Source: Thalassomonas sp. RHCl1 (GTDB lineage Bacteria > Pseudomonadota > Gammaproteobacteria > Enterobacterales > Alteromonadaceae). Taken from it: DNA of 64,000 bases. Each line of letters opens with the position of its first letter. The first letter of the stretch is position 1. The position numbers and the translations under genes are program-made. The notes under the pieces are model-generated. The model searched no databases and was not told where the DNA came from. It was given only the letters and a program-made list of their open reading frames with translations. The DNA is taken from the NCBI RefSeq assembly GCF_947387555.1, contig NZ_CANDNZ010000002.1, positions 868,001 through 932,000 of the forward strand, written 5' to 3'. Positions 1 through 8,052 of this stretch are shown in pieces.

Positions 1-812
1 TTAACACCGGCAAAAACATTATAGGAGGTGCTTTTCTGACGGTTCGGCGCTTCATTAGTCGAATAAGAAACACCAAGGCGGTAACTTCGCTGGATATAGG
101 AGCCGACAAAAGAAAATTGCTTGTCCTTATTATTTTCCCCGCTGCCCTGAGTGCCGTTGGTCACGCCGAGACTAAAAGAAAAATCCCCCGGCTCTATGCC
201 CACTTCCAGGCCGATATCGGAATTATCGAAATTAAAACCGGTGACTTCACGGATAAAAGCGCCATCATCTTCGAGCCTGAGGCCATAAGGCAGGAAAAAT
301 TTCCCCGCCTTGATATAACTGCCGCCGCTGAGGTTTTTCCAGATCACCGCCGCTTCCCTGGTTCTCCCTCCTTCAGGGGCCACCTGCTGATCCAGGTAAA
401 ACAACAGATCCGGCGTGAATTGCGCCCCGATATACAAGGTGCCGTTGGTAACCTCGAAACTGCTGGTATTGTCAAAATCAACCGGCTCAGTACTCGCCCC
501 CTCAACCGCATCTGCCTCATCAAAACGGGTATAGCCATAGCGGCTGCGGATATTACCGCCGATCAGCAAATGATCATTAAGTTTAGGAGAGAAAGTACTC
601 TTGCCCGCAGGCAGCAGGGTTTGCGGGTAAACAAAGCCAAAGTCCGTTCTCTGTCCTCCGCCGGTGATATTGGTATGGCAGGCCGAGCATTTTAATCCTT
701 CTCTGACCGCAAAATAGGGCTCTGCTGCCAGCTGCGAAGATAGCAGACAGGCAAAAATCAGCCAGATCGCCACTTTAGGGCGAAGGGCTAACGCTGTAAT
801 GTGAATATTCAT
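1..812 (-). CDS. Outer-membrane beta-barrel protein with one haem c motif (3' end outside window)
   Basis: The frame is open from an ATG at 812 to the left edge, so the C-terminus is missing. It starts with a signal peptide (hydrophobic core around residues 15-30, cleavage near LAAEPYF). A CSACH haem c attachment motif follows at about residue 42. The rest alternates polar and hydrophobic residues with many Gly, Tyr and Phe (for example YIGAQFTPDLLFYLDQQ), as in porin-type barrels. An AGGA ribosome site lies about 7 bases before the ATG. The gene is 84 bp downstream of, and co-directional with, a haem lipoprotein, so the two are probably co-transcribed and may work together in electron transfer at the outer membrane. 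That role is inference; the haem motif is seen directly. Confidence 0.72.
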   Translation of the reverse strand, partial: MNIHITALALRPKVAIWLIFACLLSSQLAAEPYFAVREGLKCSACHTNITGGGQRTDFGFVYPQTLLPAGKSTFSPKLNDHLLIGGNIRSRYGYTRFDEADAVEGASTEPVDFDNTSSFEVTNGTLYIGAQFTPDLLFYLDQQVAPEGGRTREAAVIWKNLSGGSYIKAGKFFLPYGLRLEDDGAFIREVTGFNFDNSDIGLEVGIEPGDFSFSLGVTNGTQGSGENNKDKQFSFVGSYIQRSYRLGVSYSTNEAPNRQKSTSYNVFAGV

Positions 813-896
813 AAAAAAATCCTAGTGCTCAAATTAAACGCATTTTTAATAACAGTGATGTGATCAGGCAGGCTGCTCAGCCCGCCTTCCCGGACG

Positions 897-2330
897 CTAA
901 TTGTTTGTCGTAGCTTTGAGCCGGGTGAAAATCGCCATATCAGCAAAGTTAAAAGGATCATTTTCATGGTGGAAGACATAATCCTTGCCGTAACCACTGT
1001 CGGGGTTGGCCTGGCTATGACAGCTGGCACACATCCCATCCATCAGATTGGCCCCCCGGGTTTCATCACCGTTATCATCAAGCATGATCTCCAGCGAATC
1101 CGGATCTAACATAAACCACTCCCAGTCCTGATGATCCGGACTGAAATCGCCGCCCCGCTTCACCATGGCAGTGATCTCGACGATAACGCCTTCTTGCTCG
1201 ACTTCTTTAACCAAGATGGTGCCTATCGGGTAGCCCTGCTCCATGCTATCGGGATTGGCATATAACTGTTTCTTGAAAATCCGCCGGGTCGAGTCGGGAT
1301 TGTCGCCGCCATGGGCCATGCCGCCCAGTAAAGGGTTTTGATCCGAGCGCTCTTCAATTTCACTCCAGCTGCGAAAATCAGCAAAGTCACTGTTATCCGC
1401 CTGGTATTCACTCGGGTGCTCAAAAACATAATCTCTGCCGCCGCTTTGCGAGTTGGCCAGCGAATGACAGGTATTACAACCGTCATCCATCAAATTGCCC
1501 CCGCGCCCGACAATTTCAGAGACATCAGGATTAAGTTCAAACCATTCCCAACCACTATTGCCGGGATTAAACTCCCCGCCGCGTTTTACCATGGCCAGCA
1601 GGCCGCCGGCTGCAGAAAATTCTCTTTCCCCGTTTTGCCAGCTGGTAACTTCCTTAACAAAAATAGACCCGTTGGGATAGCTGTCGGTTGCCGTCAGCGC
1701 CAGTGCATTGGCATATACCCGGCGCGAGTAGTTATCATCTTGTGCCTGGTGGGCGCCGCCAAGGGCATTATTGGTGGCGCCTATGGAGTAATCTATCGCC
1801 GACCAGCTGCCATAAGCACTAAAGTCACTAAGCTCGGCAACAAATTCAGCCGGCGTGGCCACTTGTGGTGGTGGAGCGCCGTCATTAACCCAGTCAATCA
1901 CCAGCTGGATTTGGCTGTCATCGAGAAATGGCGGGCCGCTCAGGGGCATTTGCCCGCCGGAAATATCTTCATCGCCACGAATTTTTTTTACCAGGTAACT
2001 GAGTTCGGGTTCATCCGGCTCGATCAAATTCAGCGTCGGCTGTTGATTGCTGGCGACGCCGACGATATTGCCATAGGCATTACCTTCAGAAAGATCCAGC
2101 CCCTGGGGAGCCTGGGCGCCGATATGGCAGGCAATACAGCGTGCGGTAAAAATATCGTCCTGGATTTGTACAAACAAGCCTATCACCGGCTCAGGCGTAT
2201 CTTCAACAAGTGGCTGGCCATTGGCGTCCAAACCTTTGCCATCACCGGCTTTGCAGCCGATCAGTATAAAAGCGATCACGCAGATCCTGGCATAAATTAA
2301 CACCGCTCTTATCTTTTCTATATTATGCAT
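897..2330 (-). CDS. Multihaem c-type lipoprotein with two tandem cytochrome P460-like domains
   Basis: The 477-residue protein has a lipoprotein signal ending in LIGC (Cys26). It holds three haem c motifs: CIACH at 65-69, CNTCH at 285-289 and CASCH at 434-438. The first belongs to a short cytochrome-like domain with a conserved MPL methionine near 128. Residues about 170-303 and 317-453 are an internal duplication. Each copy runs through 'P-G-(S/T)-I-(F/L)-V-K-E-V', 'MVKRGG(E/D)F', 'WEWF' and then CxxCH, the layout of cytochrome P460 domains. Known P460 enzymes oxidise hydroxylamine or detoxify nitric oxide and cross-link the haem to a lysine. Whether these copies are catalytic cannot be told from the sequence. 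The downstream haem-motif barrel is a likely partner. Confidence 0.78.
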   Translation of the reverse strand: MHNIEKIRAVLIYARICVIAFILIGCKAGDGKGLDANGQPLVEDTPEPVIGLFVQIQDDIFTARCIACHIGAQAPQGLDLSEGNAYGNIVGVASNQQPTLNLIEPDEPELSYLVKKIRGDEDISGGQMPLSGPPFLDDSQIQLVIDWVNDGAPPPQVATPAEFVAELSDFSAYGSWSAIDYSIGATNNALGGAHQAQDDNYSRRVYANALALTATDSYPNGSIFVKEVTSWQNGEREFSAAGGLLAMVKRGGEFNPGNSGWEWFELNPDVSEIVGRGGNLMDDGCNTCHSLANSQSGGRDYVFEHPSEYQADNSDFADFRSWSEIEERSDQNPLLGGMAHGGDNPDSTRRIFKKQLYANPDSMEQGYPIGTILVKEVEQEGVIVEITAMVKRGGDFSPDHQDWEWFMLDPDSLEIMLDDNGDETRGANLMDGMCASCHSQANPDSGYGKDYVFHHENDPFNFADMAIFTRLKATTNN

Positions 2331-2552
2331 AGAGTTGCCCTCTGCACTGGCAAATAAAAAAGGTAGAAAAGTTGCTCAAACCCTAAAGTATTTTAAGGTA
2401 ACTAGTTAGGATAGTTTAAAGTACGAAAAAAGCCGTAGAATATTCACAATTTTATAGAAAAAACCCGGCAAGCAGGTTTTAGTGCAGATAAGGCATCACT
2501 GCATCAAGCTATAACAGGCAAGGGCTGAGTCGCTCGTGACGGGCAGAAATAG

Positions 2553-2563
2553 CGTTATACTTA
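2553..2563 (+). promoter_or_regulatory. Candidate -10 region, first copy of duplicated promoter
   Basis: CGTTATACTTA contains TATACT, a good -10 hexamer. It ends 37 bases before the TTG start of the next gene. The same 11 bases occur at the same distance before the neighbouring paralogue. No convincing -35 box is visible. Confidence 0.4.
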
Positions 2564-2599
2564 GAGCAAATCCGCAGATGTGAAATTGAGAAGCCTGTT

Positions 2600-3295
2600 T
2601 TGCTGCAACCTGGGTCACTTCTACGTTCATATGCCCGAGCTTACTTTACTACGCTGTTAATCGCTGTCATACCGGTTAACGCATGGAGCGGAGACTTTTT
2701 AATCAGCAAGCCGACGAATGCCCGAACCGTAGAATTATGCGCCCAAATGATCATACCCGCTTACCAGGCACTGGGAATAAATGCCGTAATGGTAGATCTT
2801 CCCGGCAGACGGGCGCTGTTTGCCTCTAATTCAGGTAAAACAGATGCCGAATTATGCCGGATTGATAATATTTCACAGCACTATCCGAATTTAGTCAAAG
2901 TAGAGCCCGCCCTGCAGCACTTAACCATAGTGGCACTGAGCATCAAGGCGTTACCACAGGTCAAAACAATGGCGGATCTGAAAGCATATAAATTGGGATC
3001 GCAAAGAGGCATGAAAGCGGCGGAGAATTATTTTCGACAAGGTTTTATTCACTATGTCAACAACTACCAGCAAGTGATACAGTTACTCGATGATGGTCTG
3101 ATAGACTACGCGATTTTACCGCTTGAAGCGATAAAACGTCACCAGCAGGCGAATTACCGTAAAGATTTTTTCATTCACCAACCACCGCTATTTCAACATA
3201 AGCTCTACCACTATATTCATAAACGTCATCAGCATTTGGTTGCAGCATTGGCCTTGGAGATCTCCCTAATACAATACCGACAACAACAGAAATAA
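2600..3295 (+). CDS. Periplasmic solute-binding-like protein (SBP_bac_3 type), tandem copy 1
   Basis: The 231-residue protein has an N-terminal signal sequence ending near NAWSGDF. Its body resembles family 3 extracellular solute-binding proteins. Recognisable stretches are PGRRALFASNSG, DAELCRID, the hinge-like KLGSQRGMKAAENYF, and the ligand-lobe segment LLDDGLIDYAILPLEA. It is smaller than a transport SBP and no ABC permease or ATPase is nearby, so it may be a sensor or scavenging protein. The start is TTG: no in-frame ATG lies upstream and a GAG-rich ribosome site sits at about 2588. It is a close tandem paralogue of the gene at 3346. Confidence 0.75.
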   Translation: MLQPGSLLRSYARAYFTTLLIAVIPVNAWSGDFLISKPTNARTVELCAQMIIPAYQALGINAVMVDLPGRRALFASNSGKTDAELCRIDNISQHYPNLVKVEPALQHLTIVALSIKALPQVKTMADLKAYKLGSQRGMKAAENYFRQGFIHYVNNYQQVIQLLDDGLIDYAILPLEAIKRHQQANYRKDFFIHQPPLFQHKLYHYIHKRHQHLVAALALEISLIQYRQQQK

Positions 3296-3298
3296 TAC

Positions 3299-3309
3299 CG
3301 TTATACTTA
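3299..3309 (+). promoter_or_regulatory. Candidate -10 region, second copy of duplicated promoter
   Basis: CGTTATACTTA is identical to the element at 2553-2563 and ends 37 bases before the TTG start at 3346. This suggests the tandem duplication included the promoter and that each copy has its own. No clear -35 box is seen. Confidence 0.4.
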
Positions 3310-3345
3310 TGATCACCCCTGCCAGTTAAACTTGAGACAACTGCC

Positions 3346-4047
3346 TTGTTGCAATTGACATCATTTTTATTTTCCTGTGCCCGCTCTTTCTCTATTGTGC
3401 TGTTAACGGCAACAGTTGTGGTTAACTCAGCCCGGGCCGGGGATTTTTTGATCAGCAGGCATGAGAATGTCGCCTCGATACAAGTATGTGAAGATATCCT
3501 GCACCAGGCATACCAGGCATTAGGGATCACCCCGGCAATCGTCGAATTTCCCGGCCGGCGGGCATTATTTGCCGCAAATACCGGAACAACCGATGCCGAG
3601 TTATGCCGGATAGACAATATCTCCCGCCAATATCCGAATTTAATCAAGGTGGGACCGGCGCTGGTTGAGTTTAGCATCATCGCCCTGAGTATTGCCCCCT
3701 TGCCCAAGATCAAAACCAAGGCAGACTTAACCGGCTATAGCTTAGGCTCGCAAAGAGGTATGAAAGCCGCGGAAAATTATTTTCAGGAGCATAATGTCTT
3801 ATATGAAAACAACATAGAGCAAGTGATAAAGTTACTCGATAACGGCCTGGTAGATTACGCCATTTTACCCTTGGCTGCGGTCAGAAAATTCCAGCAAACT
3901 CGTGTGCGGGATGACTTTGTTATTCACCTGCCCCCTCTGTTCCATCATAAGCTTTACCATTATGTTCATAAGCGCCACCGGCATTTAGTACCGGCGCTGG
4001 CCTTGGAAATTTCCCGGATAAAGCACAAGCAAAGACAACAAGACTGA
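3346..4047 (+). CDS. Periplasmic solute-binding-like protein (SBP_bac_3 type), tandem copy 2
   Basis: The 233-residue protein has a signal peptide cleaved near NSARAGDF. It aligns along its whole length with the preceding gene: shared blocks include FPGRRALFA, DAELCRIDNIS, SLGSQRGMKAAENYF, LVDYAILPL and HHKLYHYVHKRH. The two genes are therefore a tandem duplication that has diverged. It starts with TTG like its neighbour, 50 bp downstream. The ligand is unknown and no transporter genes are adjacent. A perfect hairpin follows the stop codon. Confidence 0.75.
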   Translation: MLQLTSFLFSCARSFSIVLLTATVVVNSARAGDFLISRHENVASIQVCEDILHQAYQALGITPAIVEFPGRRALFAANTGTTDAELCRIDNISRQYPNLIKVGPALVEFSIIALSIAPLPKIKTKADLTGYSLGSQRGMKAAENYFQEHNVLYENNIEQVIKLLDNGLVDYAILPLAAVRKFQQTRVRDDFVIHLPPLFHHKLYHYVHKRHRHLVPALALEISRIKHKQRQQD

Positions 4048-4050
4048 ACA

Positions 4051-4079
4051 TGCCCGGCCAACTCACTCTTGGCCGGGCA
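4051..4079. terminator. Hairpin terminator between convergent genes
   Basis: Perfect 11-bp inverted repeat TGCCCGGCCAA / TTGGCCGGGCA with a 7-base loop. It lies between the convergent stops at 4047 and 4094. T-runs are poor on both sides, so it may serve either strand weakly. Confidence 0.65.
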
Positions 4080-4093
4080 CTGTTATTTAAACG

Positions 4094-4762
4094 CTAAACT
4101 AGCACTGCGGTATCAATTAAAGCGGCCGCTTCATCAATATCCAGGCAATCCCCCAGGCGGGCAATAAGCGGCATCGGCAATAACTGGCTGAGTTCAGCAA
4201 TGTTTTCGTCAAGATAAGGCATCTGCTGCTGGCAATTGGCCACCCAGCCAACGCACTGTAAACCGTCAGCCTTTATGGCTTCATAGGTCAGCATGGCATG
4301 GTTAAGGCAACCTAATTTCATATTAACCACTAAGATCACCTGAAAAGTCCCCTGTTTGGCAAAATCAGATAAATAATGTCCCTGTCCCAAAGGCAAACGC
4401 CAGCCTCCAGCTCCTTCGGTGACAACAGTATCCGCCTTAAGTGTTTGAATCTGCCGGTAACCCGTCATGATCTCGGATAAAGTGATCTGCCGCCCTGATT
4501 TTTCTGCAGCAATATGCGGGGCTATCGGCTCGGCAAAAGCAATAGGATTTATCCGGGAGATACTTTGCTGACAATTAGCGCATGACTGCAATAGGCTTGC
4601 GTCTTCATTAACCAGCTGCCCGTCGATTAATTCACACCCGGCGGAAACCGGTTTATAGACGGCGACTTTTTGCCCCTGGCTGACTAATGCCGTCACCAGT
4701 GCCCGGGCAACATAAGTTTTACCGGCATCGGTATCCGTTGCCGTAATAAAAAATTCATTCAT
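4094..4762 (-). CDS. bioD: ATP-dependent dethiobiotin synthetase
   Basis: BioD makes dethiobiotin from 7,8-diaminononanoate, CO2 and ATP in the cytoplasm. At 222 residues it has the family's normal length. The N-terminal P-loop TDTDAGKT (residues 9-16), the KPVSAGCE segment with the substrate-binding lysine, and TEGAGGWRLPL in the second nucleotide/substrate loop are all present. It is the last gene of bioB-bioF-bioC-bioD, 35 bp after bioC, with the ATG at 4762. The assignment is very secure. Confidence 0.95.
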   Translation of the reverse strand: MNEFFITATDTDAGKTYVARALVTALVSQGQKVAVYKPVSAGCELIDGQLVNEDASLLQSCANCQQSISRINPIAFAEPIAPHIAAEKSGRQITLSEIMTGYRQIQTLKADTVVTEGAGGWRLPLGQGHYLSDFAKQGTFQVILVVNMKLGCLNHAMLTYEAIKADGLQCVGWVANCQQQMPYLDENIAELSQLLPMPLIARLGDCLDIDEAAALIDTAVLV

Positions 4763-4797
4763 TGATATCGTTACTTCTTTTTGCGGTCACAGCAAAG

Positions 4798-5583
4798 TTA
4801 ATCGCTGAGTTTTACCATCAAACCGGAAAACACCTTATAGGTTGCCGGGTAAACACCGCCCGGCTCCTGGAAATCCTGATAGGAGTCGGTCATTTTCTGC
4901 CATTTATCTTTTCCTGCCAGTCCTTTATTACCCTTGGCAGGCACCTGGTTGGCACCTAAGCCTTTAAGCTCATGGGCCAGATGCAGGACATTTTCATATT
5001 CGAGCACGATATCCTGACACTGGTGCTGTAATAATTTCGACTGAGGGCTGTCAAACATCGCCAGTAATTCCTGCTCGCGCTTGAAGTTAATCACATGGCG
5101 ATCATCATCCACCTGGGCCCAGGAAGATTTCAGCTCATACAAGGTGCCGTCGGTTAAGGTAGTAAAAATAAACAGGCCGCCGGGTTTTAAAACCCGCAAA
5201 ATTTCCTGCACCACATCTTCTAACGGATTACACCACTGGATCATCAAATTGGAATAGATTAAATCTATGCTTTGATCTTGAAGGGGTATGTGATGAGCAT
5301 CCGCCTCCAGCCAGTGAATATTGTTATTCCGATTTCTTTGGGCAAAATGCAGCATTTTTTTCGAGAAATCCAGACCTATTACCTGATGGTAAGAGCCCGC
5401 CAAAATATCGGTAAAAAAACCGGTGCCCGCGCCTAAATCCAGCACGGTTAAATCATTACGGTTGGGTAACCAGGGCATTAAATGTTTGCCGCTAAAGCGC
5501 TGCAAACGGGCGGAAACATCGTAAGAGTTACTGGCGGAGCCAAAAGAGCGCGCAATTTTTATTCTGTTTTTTGTTTCTGGCAT
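4798..5583 (-). CDS. bioC: Malonyl-ACP O-methyltransferase
   Basis: BioC methylates the free carboxyl of malonyl-ACP with S-adenosylmethionine, which lets fatty-acid synthesis build the pimeloyl chain. The 261-residue protein has the Rossmann-type SAM motif VLDLGAGTGFF (48-58), the acidic residue in GLDFSKKML, and the class I methyltransferase strand IYSNLMIQWC. Its ATG overlaps the bioF stop by one base (TAATG), a sign of translational coupling. No bioH-like esterase is seen in the operon, so that function must be supplied elsewhere. Confidence 0.94.
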   Translation of the reverse strand: MPETKNRIKIARSFGSASNSYDVSARLQRFSGKHLMPWLPNRNDLTVLDLGAGTGFFTDILAGSYHQVIGLDFSKKMLHFAQRNRNNNIHWLEADAHHIPLQDQSIDLIYSNLMIQWCNPLEDVVQEILRVLKPGGLFIFTTLTDGTLYELKSSWAQVDDDRHVINFKREQELLAMFDSPQSKLLQHQCQDIVLEYENVLHLAHELKGLGANQVPAKGNKGLAGKDKWQKMTDSYQDFQEPGGVYPATYKVFSGLMVKLSD

Positions 5584-6749
5584 TAACCAAGAGCCTCATT
5601 CAAACAAGCTGCTAAATATTTGATATCATTGTCATTGTGGTTAGCGCATATAGTAACACGTAACCGGGAGCTGTTAACAGGAACCGTCGGAGGTCTGATC
5701 GCGGTGAGCCAGATGCCCTTCTTTTTCAATTTTTCACTGATGGCCAGCGCAGACTTTTCATCACCGATAATTAACGCATGTATCGATGACTCGGTCGGGG
5801 CTAAGGTTATCCTGGGATCAAGTGCCTGTGATAAAGAAAAACTCAGCTGTGCTATTTTATCTCTTCGCCATTGTTCTTTTTGTATTAGCTCAATACTTTT
5901 AACCGTTGCCCACGCCACAGCCGGTGATATTGCCGTGGAATAAATATAGTGCCTGGAAAAGTTGACCAGATATTCAAACAGGTTTTCTTCGCAGGCAATA
6001 AAAGCACCGCTACTGGCAATTGCCTTGCCAAAGGTGGCCATGACAATATCGACATCCCCCTGGCTGACACTTCCCTGACCCTGCTGGCCAATCACCCCTA
6101 TGCTATGGGCATCATCTAAATATAGCCAAGCTTTGGCATTTTTTGCCACTGCTGACAGTTTTTTTATTTTAGCCTGGTCGCCGTCCATGCTAAACACCCC
6201 TTCCGAGACGATAAGATTATCATCATCTGGCGAGCACTTCAAAAAACCTTCCAGCTGGTCAATATCATTGTGACGAAAACGTTTCATGCTGGCTTTGCCG
6301 CCGCTAGTTTTGTCGCCATGACTAGCACCAAGTGCACCGTCAATTAAAGAGGCATGGCAAAGTTTATCCAGCAAAAAATGACATTTCTGCTGACCCAAGG
6401 CCTGCAATACCCCGGTATTGGCAGCAAAGCCGCTGGAGAATAACAGACAGCGGGGTTTATTCAGCCACAGGCAAATCTGCTGCTCTAACACCTGGTGGGC
6501 ATAACTAAAACCTGTGATCAAACTTGAGCCGGTAGCACACAGGCCAAAACGGTCGATGCCTTCTTGCATCGCCCGGTTAATCTCGGGATGATTATTTAAC
6601 CCCAGGTAATCATTGGAGGAAAAATTAAGGTAGCTTTTACCCGCGATAACCACTTCACGTCCGCCCCCGGAGGCAATAGATACCCTTTGGCGGTACCGGG
6701 ACTGGCTTTGCCTTTGAGCCAACTGCTGATCAATAAATTCAAACGCCAT
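5583..6749 (-). CDS. bioF: 8-amino-7-oxononanoate synthase
   Basis: BioF is a PLP enzyme that condenses pimeloyl-ACP with L-alanine. Starting at the ATG at 6749 the protein is 388 residues, close to the E. coli length. An in-frame TTG at 6797 would add 16 residues without family support, while AGAAG sits about 6-7 bases before 6749. Visible motifs are NFSSNDYLGL, the glycine-rich ATGSSLITG, LYLDDAHSIGV, and the PLP lysine in ATFGKAIASSG (Lys242). The stop overlaps the bioC start. Confidence 0.95.
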   Translation of the reverse strand: MAFEFIDQQLAQRQSQSRYRQRVSIASGGGREVVIAGKSYLNFSSNDYLGLNNHPEINRAMQEGIDRFGLCATGSSLITGFSYAHQVLEQQICLWLNKPRCLLFSSGFAANTGVLQALGQQKCHFLLDKLCHASLIDGALGASHGDKTSGGKASMKRFRHNDIDQLEGFLKCSPDDDNLIVSEGVFSMDGDQAKIKKLSAVAKNAKAWLYLDDAHSIGVIGQQGQGSVSQGDVDIVMATFGKAIASSGAFIACEENLFEYLVNFSRHYIYSTAISPAVAWATVKSIELIQKEQWRRDKIAQLSFSLSQALDPRITLAPTESSIHALIIGDEKSALAISEKLKKKGIWLTAIRPPTVPVNSSRLRVTICANHNDNDIKYLAACLNEALG

Positions 6750-6859
6750 GGTACTTCTTATAAAAGCTTTAAAAACAATGGGACTTGGGAAAAGCAAAAT
6801 TTTCCCAATCCCGATAACAAATTCTACTTAGCGACAGATCTTAAATTCGGTTAACAGCT

Positions 6860-7963
6860 TTATTCTGCGTTGTAGAACAAATCGCTGTTTTCCTGATTAA
6901 CAACCGCGGTACGTAACCTTTGCGCTTCATCACCTTCATCCAGCTCATGGTTACTGACGGTTTCGGTATTGATGCCGAGCTTTTTAAATAACATCATATC
7001 CTGGTTGGTTTCCGGATTGGCGGCGGTCAATAATTTACAGCCATAAAAAATTGAATTGGCGCCGGCCAGGAAACACATTGCCTGCATTTGTTCATTCATG
7101 GCTTCACGCCCGGCGCTTAAGCGAACATGGCTTTTTGGCATCAGAATACGAGCCACGGCAATACAGCGGATAAATTCAAAATGATCGAGATCTTGTACTT
7201 CGGATAACGGCGTACCTTCGACTTTTACCAGCATATTGATCGGCACACTTTCCGGTTGCTGCGGCAAATTCGCCAGTTGTACCAGCAAGGATGCACGGTC
7301 TTTCGCCTGCTCCCCCAAACCGACAATGCCGCCGCTGCACACTTTCATACCGGCGCTGCGGACATTATCCAGGGTATCTAGCCTGTCCTGATAAGTACGT
7401 GTGGTGATGATCTGGTTATAATGCTCGGGTGAGGTATCCAGGTTATGGTTGTAGTAATCCAAGCCGGCAGATTGCAGCTCATTGGCCTGATCCTCAGAAA
7501 GCATGCCTAAGGTCATACAGGTCTCCAGGCCCATGGCTTTCACCCCTTTGACCATATCTACCACATAAGGCATATCCCGCTCTTTCGGGTTACGCCAGGC
7601 GGCTCCCATACAAAAACGGGTCGAGCCCTGGGCCTTGGCTTTTTTCGCCGCTTCAAGCACCTTTTCCACTTCCATCAAGCGCTCTTTGTCGATATCGGTT
7701 TTATAGCGGGCGCTTTGCGAGCAATATTTACAGTCTTCCGGACAGGCACCGGTTTTAATGGATAATAAGGTACTGACCTGAACTTCATTGGGGTTAAAAT
7801 GCTGACGGTGCACGGTTTGCGCCTGAAACATCAAATCATTAAACGGCAGGTCAAACAGCGCCTGTACTTCGGCCAGCGTCCAGTTATGACGGACAGCTGT
7901 GTCCCCGGCCTGGTTGGTTTCATTATTATTCATTGGCTGGGTTACACCCGGATTTGCTGACAT
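6860..7963 (-). CDS. bioB: Biotin synthase (radical SAM)
   Basis: BioB inserts sulfur into dethiobiotin. The radical-SAM cluster motif is in [13 protein letters not shown], with cysteines at 74, 78 and 81, and NHNLDTSPE and RLSAGREAM match the family. I place the start at 7963 (367 residues) because GAGAG lies just before this ATG and because a good promoter overlaps the alternative upstream ATG at 8026. The gap to bioF is 110 bp, so bioF may have its own signals. Transcription is divergent from bioA, the classic arrangement controlled by BirA. Confidence 0.95.
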   Translation of the reverse strand: MSANPGVTQPMNNNETNQAGDTAVRHNWTLAEVQALFDLPFNDLMFQAQTVHRQHFNPNEVQVSTLLSIKTGACPEDCKYCSQSARYKTDIDKERLMEVEKVLEAAKKAKAQGSTRFCMGAAWRNPKERDMPYVVDMVKGVKAMGLETCMTLGMLSEDQANELQSAGLDYYNHNLDTSPEHYNQIITTRTYQDRLDTLDNVRSAGMKVCSGGIVGLGEQAKDRASLLVQLANLPQQPESVPINMLVKVEGTPLSEVQDLDHFEFIRCIAVARILMPKSHVRLSAGREAMNEQMQAMCFLAGANSIFYGCKLLTAANPETNQDMMLFKKLGINTETVSNHELDEGDEAQRLRTAVVNQENSDLFYNAE

Positions 7964-7998
7964 AAAACTCTCAATTGCATCTTTATAAGTTAACGGGT

Positions 7999-8026
7999 AG
8001 TCTAGCCAGCCTAATAATGATGTCAA
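7999..8026 (-). promoter_or_regulatory. bioB operon promoter
   Basis: On the minus strand a perfect -35 TTGACA (8026-8021) is followed after 16 bases by TAGACT (8004-7999, 4 of 6 to consensus). Transcription would start near 7992, giving a leader of about 30 bases to the ATG at 7963. This is independent support for that start. Confidence 0.55.
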
Positions 8027-8052
8027 CGTCAGCCAAACAAATTAGTTAACGA
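8020..8052. promoter_or_regulatory. Candidate BirA operator between bioA and bioB
   Basis: ATGTCAAC and GTTAACGA face each other with 17 bases between. Each half matches 6 of 8 positions of the E. coli half-site TTGTAAAC (or its reverse complement); known sites use a slightly different spacing. The element covers the bioB -35 box and ends right before the bioA ATG, so a repressor here would block both directions. The match is imperfect. Confidence 0.4.

Noticed and set aside
117-695. A 192-codon plus-strand frame
   Set aside because: It is the antisense shadow of the haem-motif barrel gene, which is open across the window edge and has a signal peptide and CxxCH motif.
1338-2300. A 320-codon plus-strand frame
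   Set aside because: Antisense to the P460 lipoprotein, whose motifs and internal repeat are far more convincing.
7963-8026. Longer bioB start at 8026
   Set aside because: The bioB -35 box overlaps that ATG and the extra 21 residues have no family support.
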